Source: Pseudomonas sp. gcc21
Lineage (GTDB): Bacteria; Pseudomonadota; Gammaproteobacteria; Pseudomonadales; Pseudomonadaceae
Direction: 5' to 3'
Length of the DNA stretch: 64,000 bases
Assembly: GCF_012844345.1 (NCBI RefSeq)
Contig: NZ_CP051625.1
Span: 2,666,001-2,730,000, forward strand
Shown: positions 31,712-40,252 of the stretch, piece by piece
Layout: each line of letters opens with the position of its first letter
Numbering within the stretch: the first letter of the stretch is position 1
The notes under the pieces: model-generated
Told to the model about the DNA's origin: nothing
The model's database searches: none
The model's input: only the letters and a program-made list of their open reading frames with translations
Translations under genes and position numbers: made by a program

Positions 31712-31744
31712 GAGTAGTGAACTGAAAGGCGTGAACTGAGGATT

Positions 31745-31766
31745 GCCGGGCGCCCGCCCGGCATTT
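31745..31766. terminator. Hairpin between convergent thioesterase and DUF4124 genes
   Basis: GCCGGGC and GCCCGGC (7 bp, perfect) with a 4-base loop, then ATTT. Weak T-run; lies 34 bp after one stop and 2 bp before the other, so it may end both transcripts. Confidence 0.55.
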
Positions 31767-31767
31767 G

Positions 31768-32352
31768 CTAGTGAGTCAGCTGCGACAGCCGCTCACGCTG
31801 CGCCGCAAAACCGCGATCAACGTCGGTGATTTCCTCACGCTTCAGCTCGATCAGCCGACGCAGACGATCAGACTCCTTATCGAGATCAGCCAGGCTTTCA
31901 AGAATGCGCGCCTCCACAGGCCGGCCCGCCCGCTCCTGATCTGCGGCTCTGCGCTGCAAATCCTCGCGCTGCGCCTGCAGAACCTCCAGCTCGTTTTCTG
32001 CGGTGACTATCTGGTTATCGATCTGCGCGACCTGCCGAGCATGGGCACGGTCAAGATCCCGGACGTCGCTGTACAGCCGTAAAAGCGTTGAGTCTGCAAC
32101 CCGCTGCCGCTCCTGCTCGGTACGGGCGCGACGCATCGCTTCAAGCTCCGCTTGGGTAGGCGATGCGGGTATGACTTCACGAACACGACCCTGGGCATCC
32201 AGCACTTCATACCCATTGGAGATGTACTCAGGCGGAACGCGGCTGTCGAGTACCGTTACGCCCCGGTTATCGATATACCGATACAGCTCGGCAACCCCGG
32301 TGGCAGGCATCACCATCACGCCCAGTGCTACAGCAATAAATATTCTTCGCAT
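31768..32352 (-). CDS. DUF4124 protein with long coiled coil, exported
   Basis: 194 residues. ATG 32352 is chosen over GTG 32361 because GGAG sits 8 bases before it. A signal peptide ends near residue 20 (GVAE). The DUF4124 domain is at about 21-60 (LYRYIDNRGVTVLDSRVPPEY), and a long charged coiled coil fills about 68-190. Function unknown; DUF4124 domains are short periplasmic beta modules found in many Pseudomonas proteins. This is the second DUF4124 protein in the window after the M23 peptidase. Confidence 0.8.
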   Translation of the reverse strand: MRRIFIAVALGVMVMPATGVAELYRYIDNRGVTVLDSRVPPEYISNGYEVLDAQGRVREVIPASPTQAELEAMRRARTEQERQRVADSTLLRLYSDVRDLDRAHARQVAQIDNQIVTAENELEVLQAQREDLQRRAADQERAGRPVEARILESLADLDKESDRLRRLIELKREEITDVDRGFAAQRERLSQLTH

Positions 32353-32385
32353 CACCGACACTCCGTCCCTGAGCCCGGTTCCGGC

Positions 32386-33042
32386 TCAATTTCCTTGCTG
32401 AATCCCGTAGTTCGCCCGGTAAGCTTCAACCGCTGGCAAATGATGCCTGAGCGTCTCGTCTTCCTGCAGGAAACCGAGCACCTGATCAAGCGAGACAATG
32501 CTGATGACCGGCACACCAAAGTCACGCTCCACTTCCTGTATCGCGGACAGCTCTGCCTGGCCCCGCTCCTGGCGATCCAGCGCAACCATCACCGCCGCAG
32601 GTGTCGCACCGGCGGCCTTGATAATCTGCATCACTTCTCTGATGGCCGTGCCGGCAGTGATCACATCATCAATGATCAACACTCGACCTTGCAGCGGTGC
32701 GCCCACGAGATTACCGCCTTCACCATGGTCCTTGGCTTCCTTGCGGTTGAAGCAGTATGGCAGATTGCGATCAAAGCTTTCAGCCAGCGAAACGGCAGTG
32801 ACCGCCGCCAGTGGAATACCCTTATAAGCGGGCCCGAAAATGATGTCGGCATCCTCCAGACCGCTGTGCACGTATGCCTGGGCATAGTACCGGCCAAGCC
32901 TGGCCAGAGCCGTTCCGTCATTGAACAGCCCCGCGTTGAAGAAGTATGGACTTTTACGACCGGATTTGAGGGTAAAGTCGCCAAAGCGCAGCACGTCTCT
33001 ATCCAGCGCAAAGCGAATGAACTCTCGTTGATATTCGTGCAT
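32386..33042 (-). CDS. pyrE: Orotate phosphoribosyltransferase
   Basis: 218-residue enzyme that makes OMP from orotate and PRPP. The PRPP-binding signature is [14 protein letters not shown] (about 121-134), and the substrate region is [11 protein letters not shown] with [13 protein letters not shown] (flexible catalytic loop). It is divergent from crc across 70 bp, the conserved Pseudomonas arrangement. Confidence 0.97.
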   Translation of the reverse strand: MHEYQREFIRFALDRDVLRFGDFTLKSGRKSPYFFNAGLFNDGTALARLGRYYAQAYVHSGLEDADIIFGPAYKGIPLAAVTAVSLAESFDRNLPYCFNRKEAKDHGEGGNLVGAPLQGRVLIIDDVITAGTAIREVMQIIKAAGATPAAVMVALDRQERGQAELSAIQEVERDFGVPVISIVSLDQVLGFLQEDETLRHHLPAVEAYRANYGIQQGN

Positions 33043-33112
33043 CTCACCCTCGTCTTAACAAAAATCCTGCAAGCTCAGTTATCATACACGCACGAATTTG
33101 ACGGAGCCATGT

Positions 33113-33892
33113 ATGCGAATTATCAGTCTGAATGTCAACGGCGTCGAGGCCGCAGCGGCCAGGGGTCTGTTCGACTGGCTGCGCACACAGGATGCAGATG
33201 TTATATGTCTTCAGGATATTCGCGTAACTGCCCCTGAGCTGGAGCAAGACCCTTACTGGCTGGACGGCTACTGGCAGTACTGCTTTGAAGCAGAGGTGCC
33301 GAGCCAGGGCGGCGTGGCGATCTACACCAAGACCGCGCCCAAGGCGATCATCATGGGGCTGGGGTTCGAACTGGCGGACCGCTACGGCCGCTTCATTCAG
33401 GCTGATTTCGACAAGGTCAGCATTGCCTCCCTGCTGCTGCCATCCGGGCGCAACGGCGACGCAGACCTGAATCAGAAATTCAAGTTCATGAATGACTTCA
33501 CGGGCTACCTGAACAAGCAGCGCCGCAAGCGGCGTGAGTTCATTTATTGCGGTTCGCTGCATACTGCGCATTTGAAGCTGGACGTGAAGAACTGGCGCGA
33601 CTGCCAGGAACAGCCTGGCTTCATGGCGCCCGAACGGGCCTGGATGGACGAGATATTCGGCAATCTGGGGTATGTCGATGCGCTGCGCGAGGTCACCCGC
33701 GAATCCGAGCTGTACAGTTGGTGGCCCGACAGCGAGCAGGCTCAGGATCTGAACCTCGGCCTGCGCTTCGATTATCAGATCCTCACGCCCGGCCTGCGCC
33801 GCTTCGTGAAGAATGCTCAGATTCCACGCAAGGTGCGCTTCTCCGAGCATGCGCCTGTCATCATCGAATATGACTGGACCCTGTCGATCTGA
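33113..33892 (+). CDS. crc: Catabolite repression control protein Crc
   Basis: 259 residues, exactly the length of Pseudomonas Crc. Crc has the exonuclease III/EEP fold but no nuclease activity; it acts with Hfq to block translation of mRNAs that carry A-rich AANAANAA motifs when preferred carbon sources are present. ATG 33113 (MRIISLNVNG) is supported by GGAG at 33103-33106. The catalytic residues of ExoIII are altered, as in known Crc: LQDIRV replaces LQETKV, and YCGSL stands where ExoIII has GDxN. Conserved Crc stretches such as FDKVSIASLLLPSG and NKQRRKRREFIYCGS are present. Confidence 0.97.
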   Translation: MRIISLNVNGVEAAAARGLFDWLRTQDADVICLQDIRVTAPELEQDPYWLDGYWQYCFEAEVPSQGGVAIYTKTAPKAIIMGLGFELADRYGRFIQADFDKVSIASLLLPSGRNGDADLNQKFKFMNDFTGYLNKQRRKRREFIYCGSLHTAHLKLDVKNWRDCQEQPGFMAPERAWMDEIFGNLGYVDALREVTRESELYSWWPDSEQAQDLNLGLRFDYQILTPGLRRFVKNAQIPRKVRFSEHAPVIIEYDWTLSI

Positions 33893-33912
33893 CGGGGTGC
33901 GCTCCCAAGTGA

Positions 33913-33943
33913 GGCTTCAAGCCGCAACAGGCGTCTTGAAGCC
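33913..33943. other. Hairpin between crc and the DUF4870 gene
   Basis: GGCTTCAAG (33913-33921) and CTTGAAGCC (33935-33943) form a 9-bp perfect stem with a 13-base loop between two convergent genes. There is no T-run, so termination would be weak or Rho-assisted. Confidence 0.5.
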
Positions 33944-33951
33944 GATCTTAG

Positions 33952-34326
33952 CTACTTGATGATGCGCCAGCAGAACGGATAGCGATAAGCCTGCCCTTCA
34001 TTTGCCTTGATCGCTGCAATAATCATCAACACGACTGCAGCAATGATCACTAGCCAGATCAGCAGGAAGCCGATTACCACGACCATCAACAACATGCACA
34101 GCAGACCGGCGAGCGCGACGGTAATTTGAAAGTTAAGCGCCTCCTTGCCCTGGTCATCAATAAAGGGCGCCTGATCTTTTTTCAGTTGCCACACCAGCAG
34201 CGGCCCGACCAGGCTTCCAAAGGGAATGATGCAACCGAGGAACCCGGAAAGATGGGCAATCAGCGCCCACTTACGCGCTTCAGGTCCGGGTGTTGTTTCG
34301 AGAGGGTTTTGCGGGTCTTCGATCAT
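33952..34326 (-). CDS. DUF4870 small membrane protein
   Basis: 124-residue membrane protein of the DUF4870 family with an N-terminal polar stretch, a hydrophobic segment with GCIIPFGSLVGPLLVW (about 32-47), the conserved KEALNFQI block, and a long hydrophobic hairpin (about 70-105). AGGAG upstream supports ATG 34326 over the longer open frame. The function of the family is unknown. Confidence 0.82.
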   Translation of the reverse strand: MIEDPQNPLETTPGPEARKWALIAHLSGFLGCIIPFGSLVGPLLVWQLKKDQAPFIDDQGKEALNFQITVALAGLLCMLLMVVVIGFLLIWLVIIAAVVLMIIAAIKANEGQAYRYPFCWRIIK

Positions 34327-34573
34327 GCGGCGACGCTCCTGTCCGTTGGTGATGATGCCGGCAGCTGGAGACAGTCCCTGTCTGGCGGGCCACTTCTGTA
34401 GCACCACCAAAATTCCGAGCACATCGTCTGCGCCTAGCCTGGCATCGCCAGCATAGCACCGAGCGTCCAGAGACTGAACGTGCGTTCTGGCATTTACGAA
34501 CAGGATCCCATGGTCAGCCGCTGCCCCTGACACGCTGCGCGAGCCGCCAGGGGCACAAACGGAGGACGGCGGG

Positions 34574-35293
34574 TCAGTCCTGCAATGCCGCCAACTGCAT
34601 GGCGAACAGCTCATCAACACCCTTCTTCGCCAATGCCAGCATGGCGTTGAGCTCTTCCGGGCTGAACGGCGCAGCTTCCGCTGTTCCCTGCACTTCGATA
34701 AATCCGCCCTTGTCGGTCATGACCACGTTGAGGTCGGTATCGGCAGAGGAGTCCTCCAGGTAATCGAGGTCCAGCACCGGCTCGCCCTTGTACATGCCGA
34801 CCGAAATGGCAGCAATCATCTGCACCGTCGGCATTTTCTTGATGGCACCGCGCTGCTTCATGACTCGCAATGCATCAACCAGCGCCACGCACGCGCCGGT
34901 GATCGAGGCTGTCCGGGTGCCGCCATCGGCCTGGATCACGTCGCAATCGAAGTAAATGGTGTTTTCACCCAGGCTGTGCAGATCAACCGCCGCGCGCAGC
35001 GAACGTCCGATGAGCCGCTGGATTTCCAGCGTACGGCCGCCCTGCTTGCCCTTGCTGGCTTCACGCTGCATGCGCTCGCCCGTTGCGCGCGGCAGCATGC
35101 CGTATTCAGCAGTGATCCACCCCTGCCCAGAACCACGCAGGAAGCGCGGCACGCCGGACTCAACGCTGGCCGTGCAGATCACCTTGGTGTCGCCGAACTC
35201 AACCAGCACCGAGCCCTCGGCGTGTTTGGTGTATTGACGGGTCAGGGTGACCTGACGCATCTGATCGGCTTCGCGGCCGCTGGGTCGTTTCAT
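34574..35293 (-). CDS. rph: Ribonuclease PH
   Basis: 239-residue phosphorolytic 3'-5' exoribonuclease that trims tRNA 3' ends. Motifs: [13 protein letters not shown] start, [17 protein letters not shown] (about 55-71) with the phosphate-binding region, [19 protein letters not shown] (about 116-134), and [14 protein letters not shown] with metal-binding aspartates. The family length is normal, with no frameshift (E. coli K-12 carries one). Divergent from yicC, as in other pseudomonads. Confidence 0.97.
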   Translation of the reverse strand: MKRPSGREADQMRQVTLTRQYTKHAEGSVLVEFGDTKVICTASVESGVPRFLRGSGQGWITAEYGMLPRATGERMQREASKGKQGGRTLEIQRLIGRSLRAAVDLHSLGENTIYFDCDVIQADGGTRTASITGACVALVDALRVMKQRGAIKKMPTVQMIAAISVGMYKGEPVLDLDYLEDSSADTDLNVVMTDKGGFIEVQGTAEAAPFSPEELNAMLALAKKGVDELFAMQLAALQD

Positions 35294-35329
35294 GATTCGA
35301 GTCCTTGTACAGCATTAAATGTGCGATGG

Positions 35330-35359
35330 ATTATACGGACCGGGAGGTTGGCATGACAG
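35330..35359 (-). promoter_or_regulatory. Sigma-70 promoter of rph
   Basis: On the minus strand CTGTCA (35359-35354), 18-bp spacer, TATAAT (35335-35330), about 37 bp from the rph ATG. Confidence 0.6.
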
Positions 35360-35435
35360 CGTCGGTACTCCCACCGCAGACTAGGGGTTACAATCGGGGC
35401 AACTTCACTGCAACTCAACGGAAAAGAGGCCAACG

Positions 35436-36302
35436 ATGGTTTACAGCATGACTGCTTTCTCGCGCTGCGAGCTCAACAGCGAACAGGGCAACCTGTCCTG
35501 GGAAATGCGTTCAGTAAACCACCGCTACCTGGAAATCAGCCTGCGACTTCCCGAATCGCTGCGTGAGCTGGAAGGCCCGCTGCGCGAGCGGCTGCGTAAA
35601 ACCCTGGCCCGTGGCAAAGTCGAGTGCACGCTGCGCTTTCACCCGGCGGCAGATGCCAGCCGCGCATTAACCTTGAATCAGGGGCTGGTCGACCAGCTGG
35701 TCGAAGCGAGCCGCCAGATCAGTGACAAGCTGGATAATCTCGCCCCGGTCAACCCGCTTGAAGTGCTCGCCTGGCCGGGCGTGATGGCCAGCCCGGAGCT
35801 TGACCAGGCGACGCTGCTGAAACAAGCCCGTGATCTATTCGACCAGGCCCTCGCCGAGCTGCGCGCGCAACGCGCCCGCGAAGGTGCGGAGTTGAAGATC
35901 ATGCTTGAGGAACGTCTGGCCAGCATAAGCGAACGCGTGGCGCTATTGCGTGAAATGATGCCCGAGATGTTGAGCGCTCATCGGCAAAAGCTGGTTGAGC
36001 GCTTCGCCGAAGCCAGCCTGGATCTGGATAACACGCGTGTCGAACAGGAACTCGTTCTGCTGGCGCAGAAAATCGACGTAGCCGAAGAACTCGACCGCCT
36101 GGACACCCATGTCAACGAGGCCCGTCGCGTACTTGCCGGCAAGTCAGCCATGGGCCGTCGACTGGATTTCCTCATGCAGGAATTCAACCGTGAAGCCAAC
36201 ACCCTGGGTTCAAAGGCCATCGACAGCCGCAGCACCCAGGCAGCCGTGGATCTGAAAGTCTATATCGAGCAGATGCGCGAGCAGGTGCAGAATATCGAGT
36301 AG
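35436..36302 (+). CDS. yicC: YicC family endoribonuclease
   Basis: 288 residues, the standard size for the YicC family, a stress-related protein recently described as an endoribonuclease that helps degrade the RyhB sRNA in E. coli. The signature start MVYSMTAFSR and EMRSVNHRYLEISLRLPESL (23-42) are present, as is the C-terminal DUF1732 block (GKSAMGRRLDFLMQEFNREA, LGSKAIDSRSTQAAVDLK). AAAGAGG lies upstream of the ATG. Divergent from rph. Confidence 0.95.
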   Translation: MVYSMTAFSRCELNSEQGNLSWEMRSVNHRYLEISLRLPESLRELEGPLRERLRKTLARGKVECTLRFHPAADASRALTLNQGLVDQLVEASRQISDKLDNLAPVNPLEVLAWPGVMASPELDQATLLKQARDLFDQALAELRAQRAREGAELKIMLEERLASISERVALLREMMPEMLSAHRQKLVERFAEASLDLDNTRVEQELVLLAQKIDVAEELDRLDTHVNEARRVLAGKSAMGRRLDFLMQEFNREANTLGSKAIDSRSTQAAVDLKVYIEQMREQVQNIE

Positions 36303-36639
36303 ACCAGAGCGTCCTGCGCCCGGTATTTGGACGCCAATACGTCAGATTGTTACTCGGCCGGCATTCAGCAGGTCCAACCTGCCTCTCGCCTCATTTCACA
36401 CGCCCACTTCAAGTGTCAGCCCGATCGCTGTAGTTCATCACACGCGCTATTGCTGGCGAGACTACATACCTATTTGCCTCGTTGATATCGCAGCGTGGAA
36501 AAGCCGCCCATCACACCCTCAACTATAGTTTTTGTGCATCCACAGATACGTATTGGGTTTCTGTCCCGAAGTCAGATCTCTATGCGCGTCGAGCGGTGCA
36601 TTCACTAACTCCATTACAACAATAACCGGAGTCACCCGT
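36303..36639. other. Intergenic region before the lipoprotein esterase
   Basis: 337 bp without a gene. I see no credible terminator, operator or sRNA. The last 25 bases hold an A-rich motif over the ribosome-binding site of the next gene (listed separately). A convincing -35/-10 pair was not found. Confidence 0.5.
36618..36632 (+). promoter_or_regulatory. AANAANAA (Hfq/Crc) motif adjoining the SD of the esterase gene
   Basis: AACAATAA at 36618-36625 matches the AANAANAA motif recognised by Hfq with Crc, and is followed two bases later by CGGAG, 8-12 bases before the ATG at 36640. Such overlap is how known Pseudomonas catabolite-repressed genes are controlled. A chance match is possible because the motif is short. 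Confidence 0.4.
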
Positions 36640-38685
36640 ATGTCTAACGCATCCCTGCGCGGCCGATACGCCCCGCTGTTGGCCTTCGCGCTCCTTCCGC
36701 TCCTGCTTGCTCAGACAGGCTGTTCGGACAGTTCCTCCTCTTCATCTTCCTCGCCTCCAGACGGCGGTACACCGCCAGAAGTGATGACCGGCATCTTTGT
36801 TGACAGTGCCGTGTCCGGGCTCGATTACCAGGGTAGCGAGACGCCCGCAGGCCTGACAGATGATCGAGGGCAATTCAACTACCGCAGTGGTGAAAGCATC
36901 AGTTTCTCGATTGGCGACCTGAGCCTTGGCTCGGCCGCCGGTGCGGAACTGCTTACCCCGCTCAGTATCACCCCTGGCGCAACCTCTGCGCAGGACCGCG
37001 AAGTCACCAACAAGCTGATTCTGCTGCAGACACTGGATGCAGATGGCGATTCCAATAATGGCATTCAGATTTCGGAGGCGATTCGGGCTGAAGTTTCCTT
37101 CAATGCCAACATCATCAACTTCGCCCAACCGCCGGAGGACTTCAGTACCAGTCTTGAGCCCGTCATCCAGGCACTCAACGAGGCAGATGTCTTTACCGAC
37201 GCCGACCCACGGCCCCGCAGGGTGATCTCTGCGGCCGACGCGCTGGCGCATTTCGACCGGTCCACCAGCCAGAGAATAGAAGTCACCACAACCGGCGGCA
37301 CATTGCGCGGCTTTGAAGCCAACGCCACCACCTGGCAATTCCTCGGCGTGCCCTATGCCCGCCCACCGCTTGGCGAGTTGCGATGGCAACCGCCGCAAGA
37401 GCCGGAGCCCTGGGAGGGCGTGCGGGAAGCCGTGGACTGGGCCGATCAGTCTGCCCAGGACCCGACGCTGCAAGCGGTGAACAAGGGCGGCATGAGCGAA
37501 GACTCGCTCTATCTGAATGTCACTGCGCCAAAGGACGCTGAGAACCTGCCGGTCATGGTGTGGTTCCACGGCGGCTCCTTTGCCATCCTTTCGGCAAACT
37601 CCGAGCAATACAACAACCCCGACAGCCTCACCACCAAAGGTGTGGTGCTGGTTACGGTCAATCATCGGCTCGGACCCTTTGGCTACATCGCCCATCCTCT
37701 GCTCACCGAGGAAAGCGGCTACGGTGGCTCGGGCAACTATGGTCAGATGGATCTGGTGATGGCTCTGGAATGGGTGCGCGACAATATCGCGGCGTTCGGC
37801 GGGGACCCGGACAACGTCACCCTGTTCGGACAATCAGGCGGGGGCGGCAAAACCTACTCGCTGATGAACTCGCCGCAGGCCGTCGGGCTGTTCCACAAGG
37901 CGATCGTGCAGAGCGGTTCGTCGCCACTGGATCCAAACAGCGGGCCTGAAGATTCGCTCGCTGCGTCTGAAAAGATTGGTCAGGCGCTGTTCGAGCGCAC
38001 CGGCGTTACCACGCTGGAGGAAGCCCGCGCACTGCCCTGGACGGCGTTCACCCAGGCGGATCAGGACAACGATATCCCCAGACAGACCTACCGCCCCAAT
38101 ACCGACAACTATTACCAGCCTAAAACCTACTATCAGAACGTAGTGGACGGTATGCCCAGCGATGTTCCCTTGATGTCCGGGGTCACCACAGGCGATTACC
38201 CCGAGCTGAAGGCAGCATTACCGGTCTGGCTGAAGCAACGTTCGCAGCAATATCAGTCCGATCAGTATGTGTACCTGTTCAGCCGAGTGCCGGACGGATG
38301 GCGTGACATGGGGCTGGAGAGCTGTCATGGATGCGAACTGCCTTACCTGTTCAATCACCCAACCGGCATGGTGCAGAATTTTCAGCTGGGGCTGGTACTG
38401 ACGCCCGACAACACCAGACCGCAGATCCCCGACCTGAATGGCAACGGCGTCTCCGGTAGTCAAGGTGATGTCAGTGACGTGTTCGCCTCCATGCAATGGG
38501 GCGCCGATGACGAAGTCATCTCAGACATGACGATGACCATGTGGACCAATTTCGCCAAGACCGGCGACCCGAGTACTGAGGAGCTTATCTGGCCGCCTTT
38601 CAGACTGGCCGACGAACCCTTTGTCGAGATTGGGCCGGATAACATGGCAACGGTTGAGGCAGGCCTGACGGAGGCAATCGAATAA
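36640..38685 (+). CDS. Lipoprotein type B carboxylesterase with N-terminal beta domain
   Basis: 681 residues. The signal segment ends at Cys28 (LLAQTGC) and is followed by a poly-Ser linker (30-38). Residues about 50-205 form an Ig-like or adhesin-like module (VDSAVSGLDYQGSETPAG, LLQTLDADGDSNNGIQI) also seen in marine gammaproteobacterial surface lipoproteins. The esterase domain starts near 212: ARPPLGELRWQPP, EDSLYLNV (287-294), the oxyanion block FHGGSF (309-314), nucleophile Ser399 in GQSGGGG and His563 in CHGCELPYLF. Only 164 residues separate Ser and His, shorter than in well-known type B esterases, so the lid region is reduced. SD CGGAG supports ATG 36640. The substrate is unknown. Confidence 0.88.
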   Translation: MSNASLRGRYAPLLAFALLPLLLAQTGCSDSSSSSSSSPPDGGTPPEVMTGIFVDSAVSGLDYQGSETPAGLTDDRGQFNYRSGESISFSIGDLSLGSAAGAELLTPLSITPGATSAQDREVTNKLILLQTLDADGDSNNGIQISEAIRAEVSFNANIINFAQPPEDFSTSLEPVIQALNEADVFTDADPRPRRVISAADALAHFDRSTSQRIEVTTTGGTLRGFEANATTWQFLGVPYARPPLGELRWQPPQEPEPWEGVREAVDWADQSAQDPTLQAVNKGGMSEDSLYLNVTAPKDAENLPVMVWFHGGSFAILSANSEQYNNPDSLTTKGVVLVTVNHRLGPFGYIAHPLLTEESGYGGSGNYGQMDLVMALEWVRDNIAAFGGDPDNVTLFGQSGGGGKTYSLMNSPQAVGLFHKAIVQSGSSPLDPNSGPEDSLAASEKIGQALFERTGVTTLEEARALPWTAFTQADQDNDIPRQTYRPNTDNYYQPKTYYQNVVDGMPSDVPLMSGVTTGDYPELKAALPVWLKQRSQQYQSDQYVYLFSRVPDGWRDMGLESCHGCELPYLFNHPTGMVQNFQLGLVLTPDNTRPQIPDLNGNGVSGSQGDVSDVFASMQWGADDEVISDMTMTMWTNFAKTGDPSTEELIWPPFRLADEPFVEIGPDNMATVEAGLTEAIE

Positions 38686-38809
38686 CACGAGCCAGCTGCA
38701 GACAGGTCATGGTTCGGAGCCCTTCGCTTATGGGGCTTCGAACTCTGACCCTAGCTCGGGATCTGGTTTTCGAGACGGCGGTAACCTAGGGTTTTGCAAC
38801 AGCAGCGGC

Positions 38810-40093
38810 TCAGCTTTCCGCCCGCTTGGCGCTGGCCAGCCGAACAACCTCACCCGATAGCTTGCGCAAGCGCTCCTTATCCTCTTCCAACTCCATTGCC
38901 AGCTCGCTGCGTTTGAGGGCAAGGGCCGAGTATTTGGCTGCGCTATCAGCAAAGAGTCCGCCCCGCGCCGCCAGCGCTTTCAAAGACTTATGCAGGCGCA
39001 CCTGCACCTCGATCAGTGCCGCACCGTCGCGACCTATCGGCGTAAAGATGTCATCAAACAGGTCATCCAGCTGCATCGGCGGCACATGGATACGAGCGTG
39101 TGCCATCGATCCCATGGGCCCGATGTCCGGGTTGTCGTTCCAATGCGTAAAAAGCCTGACGACGCGCCCCAGCACATCAATCGCCGTTCCCGGATCGTTG
39201 ATGCCCGGCGAGAGCGCGCGTGACGCAATTTCGGCCATCACCACCAAACCGAACCGCGGGTCCTGATCGAAGGAACGCTCGGAGCCGATGGTGAAAGCTT
39301 CGCAGATAGTGTCCGGCAGCTCCGCAACCCGGCAGTCAACCCAGGCAAGCGGTTCCAGAGGATTGACGAAGGAGCCGGTTGTGCAGACCAGGTACACGTG
39401 CGCATCGTTCTCCTCGGCCCAGGCCGACAGCTCGCCGATATCGATATGGCCTATATAGCCCGTCGAGCCCGGATGCACCGGCAACGCCGTGGGCGGTATT
39501 TCACGCTCAGGATCATAGAGCGCCTGGGCGCCGATGGCCGGGTTATCGATCCGCGTATCAAGTGCCTTGAGAATGACCGCTTCGACACGGGCCGTGGTAT
39601 CGGCCATACGGCCGAAATGTGTCAAATGGTCGATCCAGCGCAGCATGGTCGCGGCAATGATCACTATCACCAGCAGTGTGAAAGCAAAAAGAATCATCCT
39701 GCCCCGCTCGCCGTAGATCTCGGTGTGCAGCGCGATGATGCCGACCAGACTGAACAGGAATGACCCCAGGAACGTGCCCAGCACGTTGTGCGTGGTGGTG
39801 TCTTGCATCAGCAGGCGGGTGGCGCGTGGCGTGATGTTGGAGGTTGCCGTGCCGTAGGCCGATACCATAACAGTGAGTGAGAAAGTCGTCACGGCAAGCA
39901 TGCTGGAGGCCAGGATATTGAGGATATCGCTGACCGCTTCAGAGCCGATATCGATAGGTGCCTCGCCCGGCCAGAACTGGTCGGAAGCGGTAGCGAGCAA
40001 CGCCGAACCTATCCCCAGCAAGGCAAACAACGAAGCCCGAACCCAGAGCATGCGACCAATCTGGTTAAGTATCCATTGCCACTTCGATATCAT
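38810..40093 (-). CDS. DUF2254 membrane protein
   Basis: 427-residue DUF2254 protein with four membrane segments in the N-terminal half (about 17-35, 60-82, 105-130, 137-155) and a cytoplasmic or periplasmic C-terminal half. ATG 40093 (MISKWQWILNQ) has GGAGAG upstream; a longer open frame to 40123 adds ten residues. Recognisable blocks: SMLAVTTFSLTVMVSAY and SRALSPGINDPGTAIDVL. The family is common in Pseudomonas, and its function is not established. Divergent from the MFS gene. Confidence 0.82.
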   Translation of the reverse strand: MISKWQWILNQIGRMLWVRASLFALLGIGSALLATASDQFWPGEAPIDIGSEAVSDILNILASSMLAVTTFSLTVMVSAYGTATSNITPRATRLLMQDTTTHNVLGTFLGSFLFSLVGIIALHTEIYGERGRMILFAFTLLVIVIIAATMLRWIDHLTHFGRMADTTARVEAVILKALDTRIDNPAIGAQALYDPEREIPPTALPVHPGSTGYIGHIDIGELSAWAEENDAHVYLVCTTGSFVNPLEPLAWVDCRVAELPDTICEAFTIGSERSFDQDPRFGLVVMAEIASRALSPGINDPGTAIDVLGRVVRLFTHWNDNPDIGPMGSMAHARIHVPPMQLDDLFDDIFTPIGRDGAALIEVQVRLHKSLKALAARGGLFADSAAKYSALALKRSELAMELEEDKERLRKLSGEVVRLASAKRAES

Positions 40094-40252
40094 TCTTTCT
40101 CTCCGCCAGGGCCAGGTCGACACGCTGCAGGCATCGCCACCTATTGACCAGCGATACGCCGATAGTGTCCCTGACGGAATACGCGATTGGCTTTATAGTG
40201 CTCAGCTTGCCACAACAGCCAAGCCGTCTCGCACCGCCGAAGAGAGCTGCCC

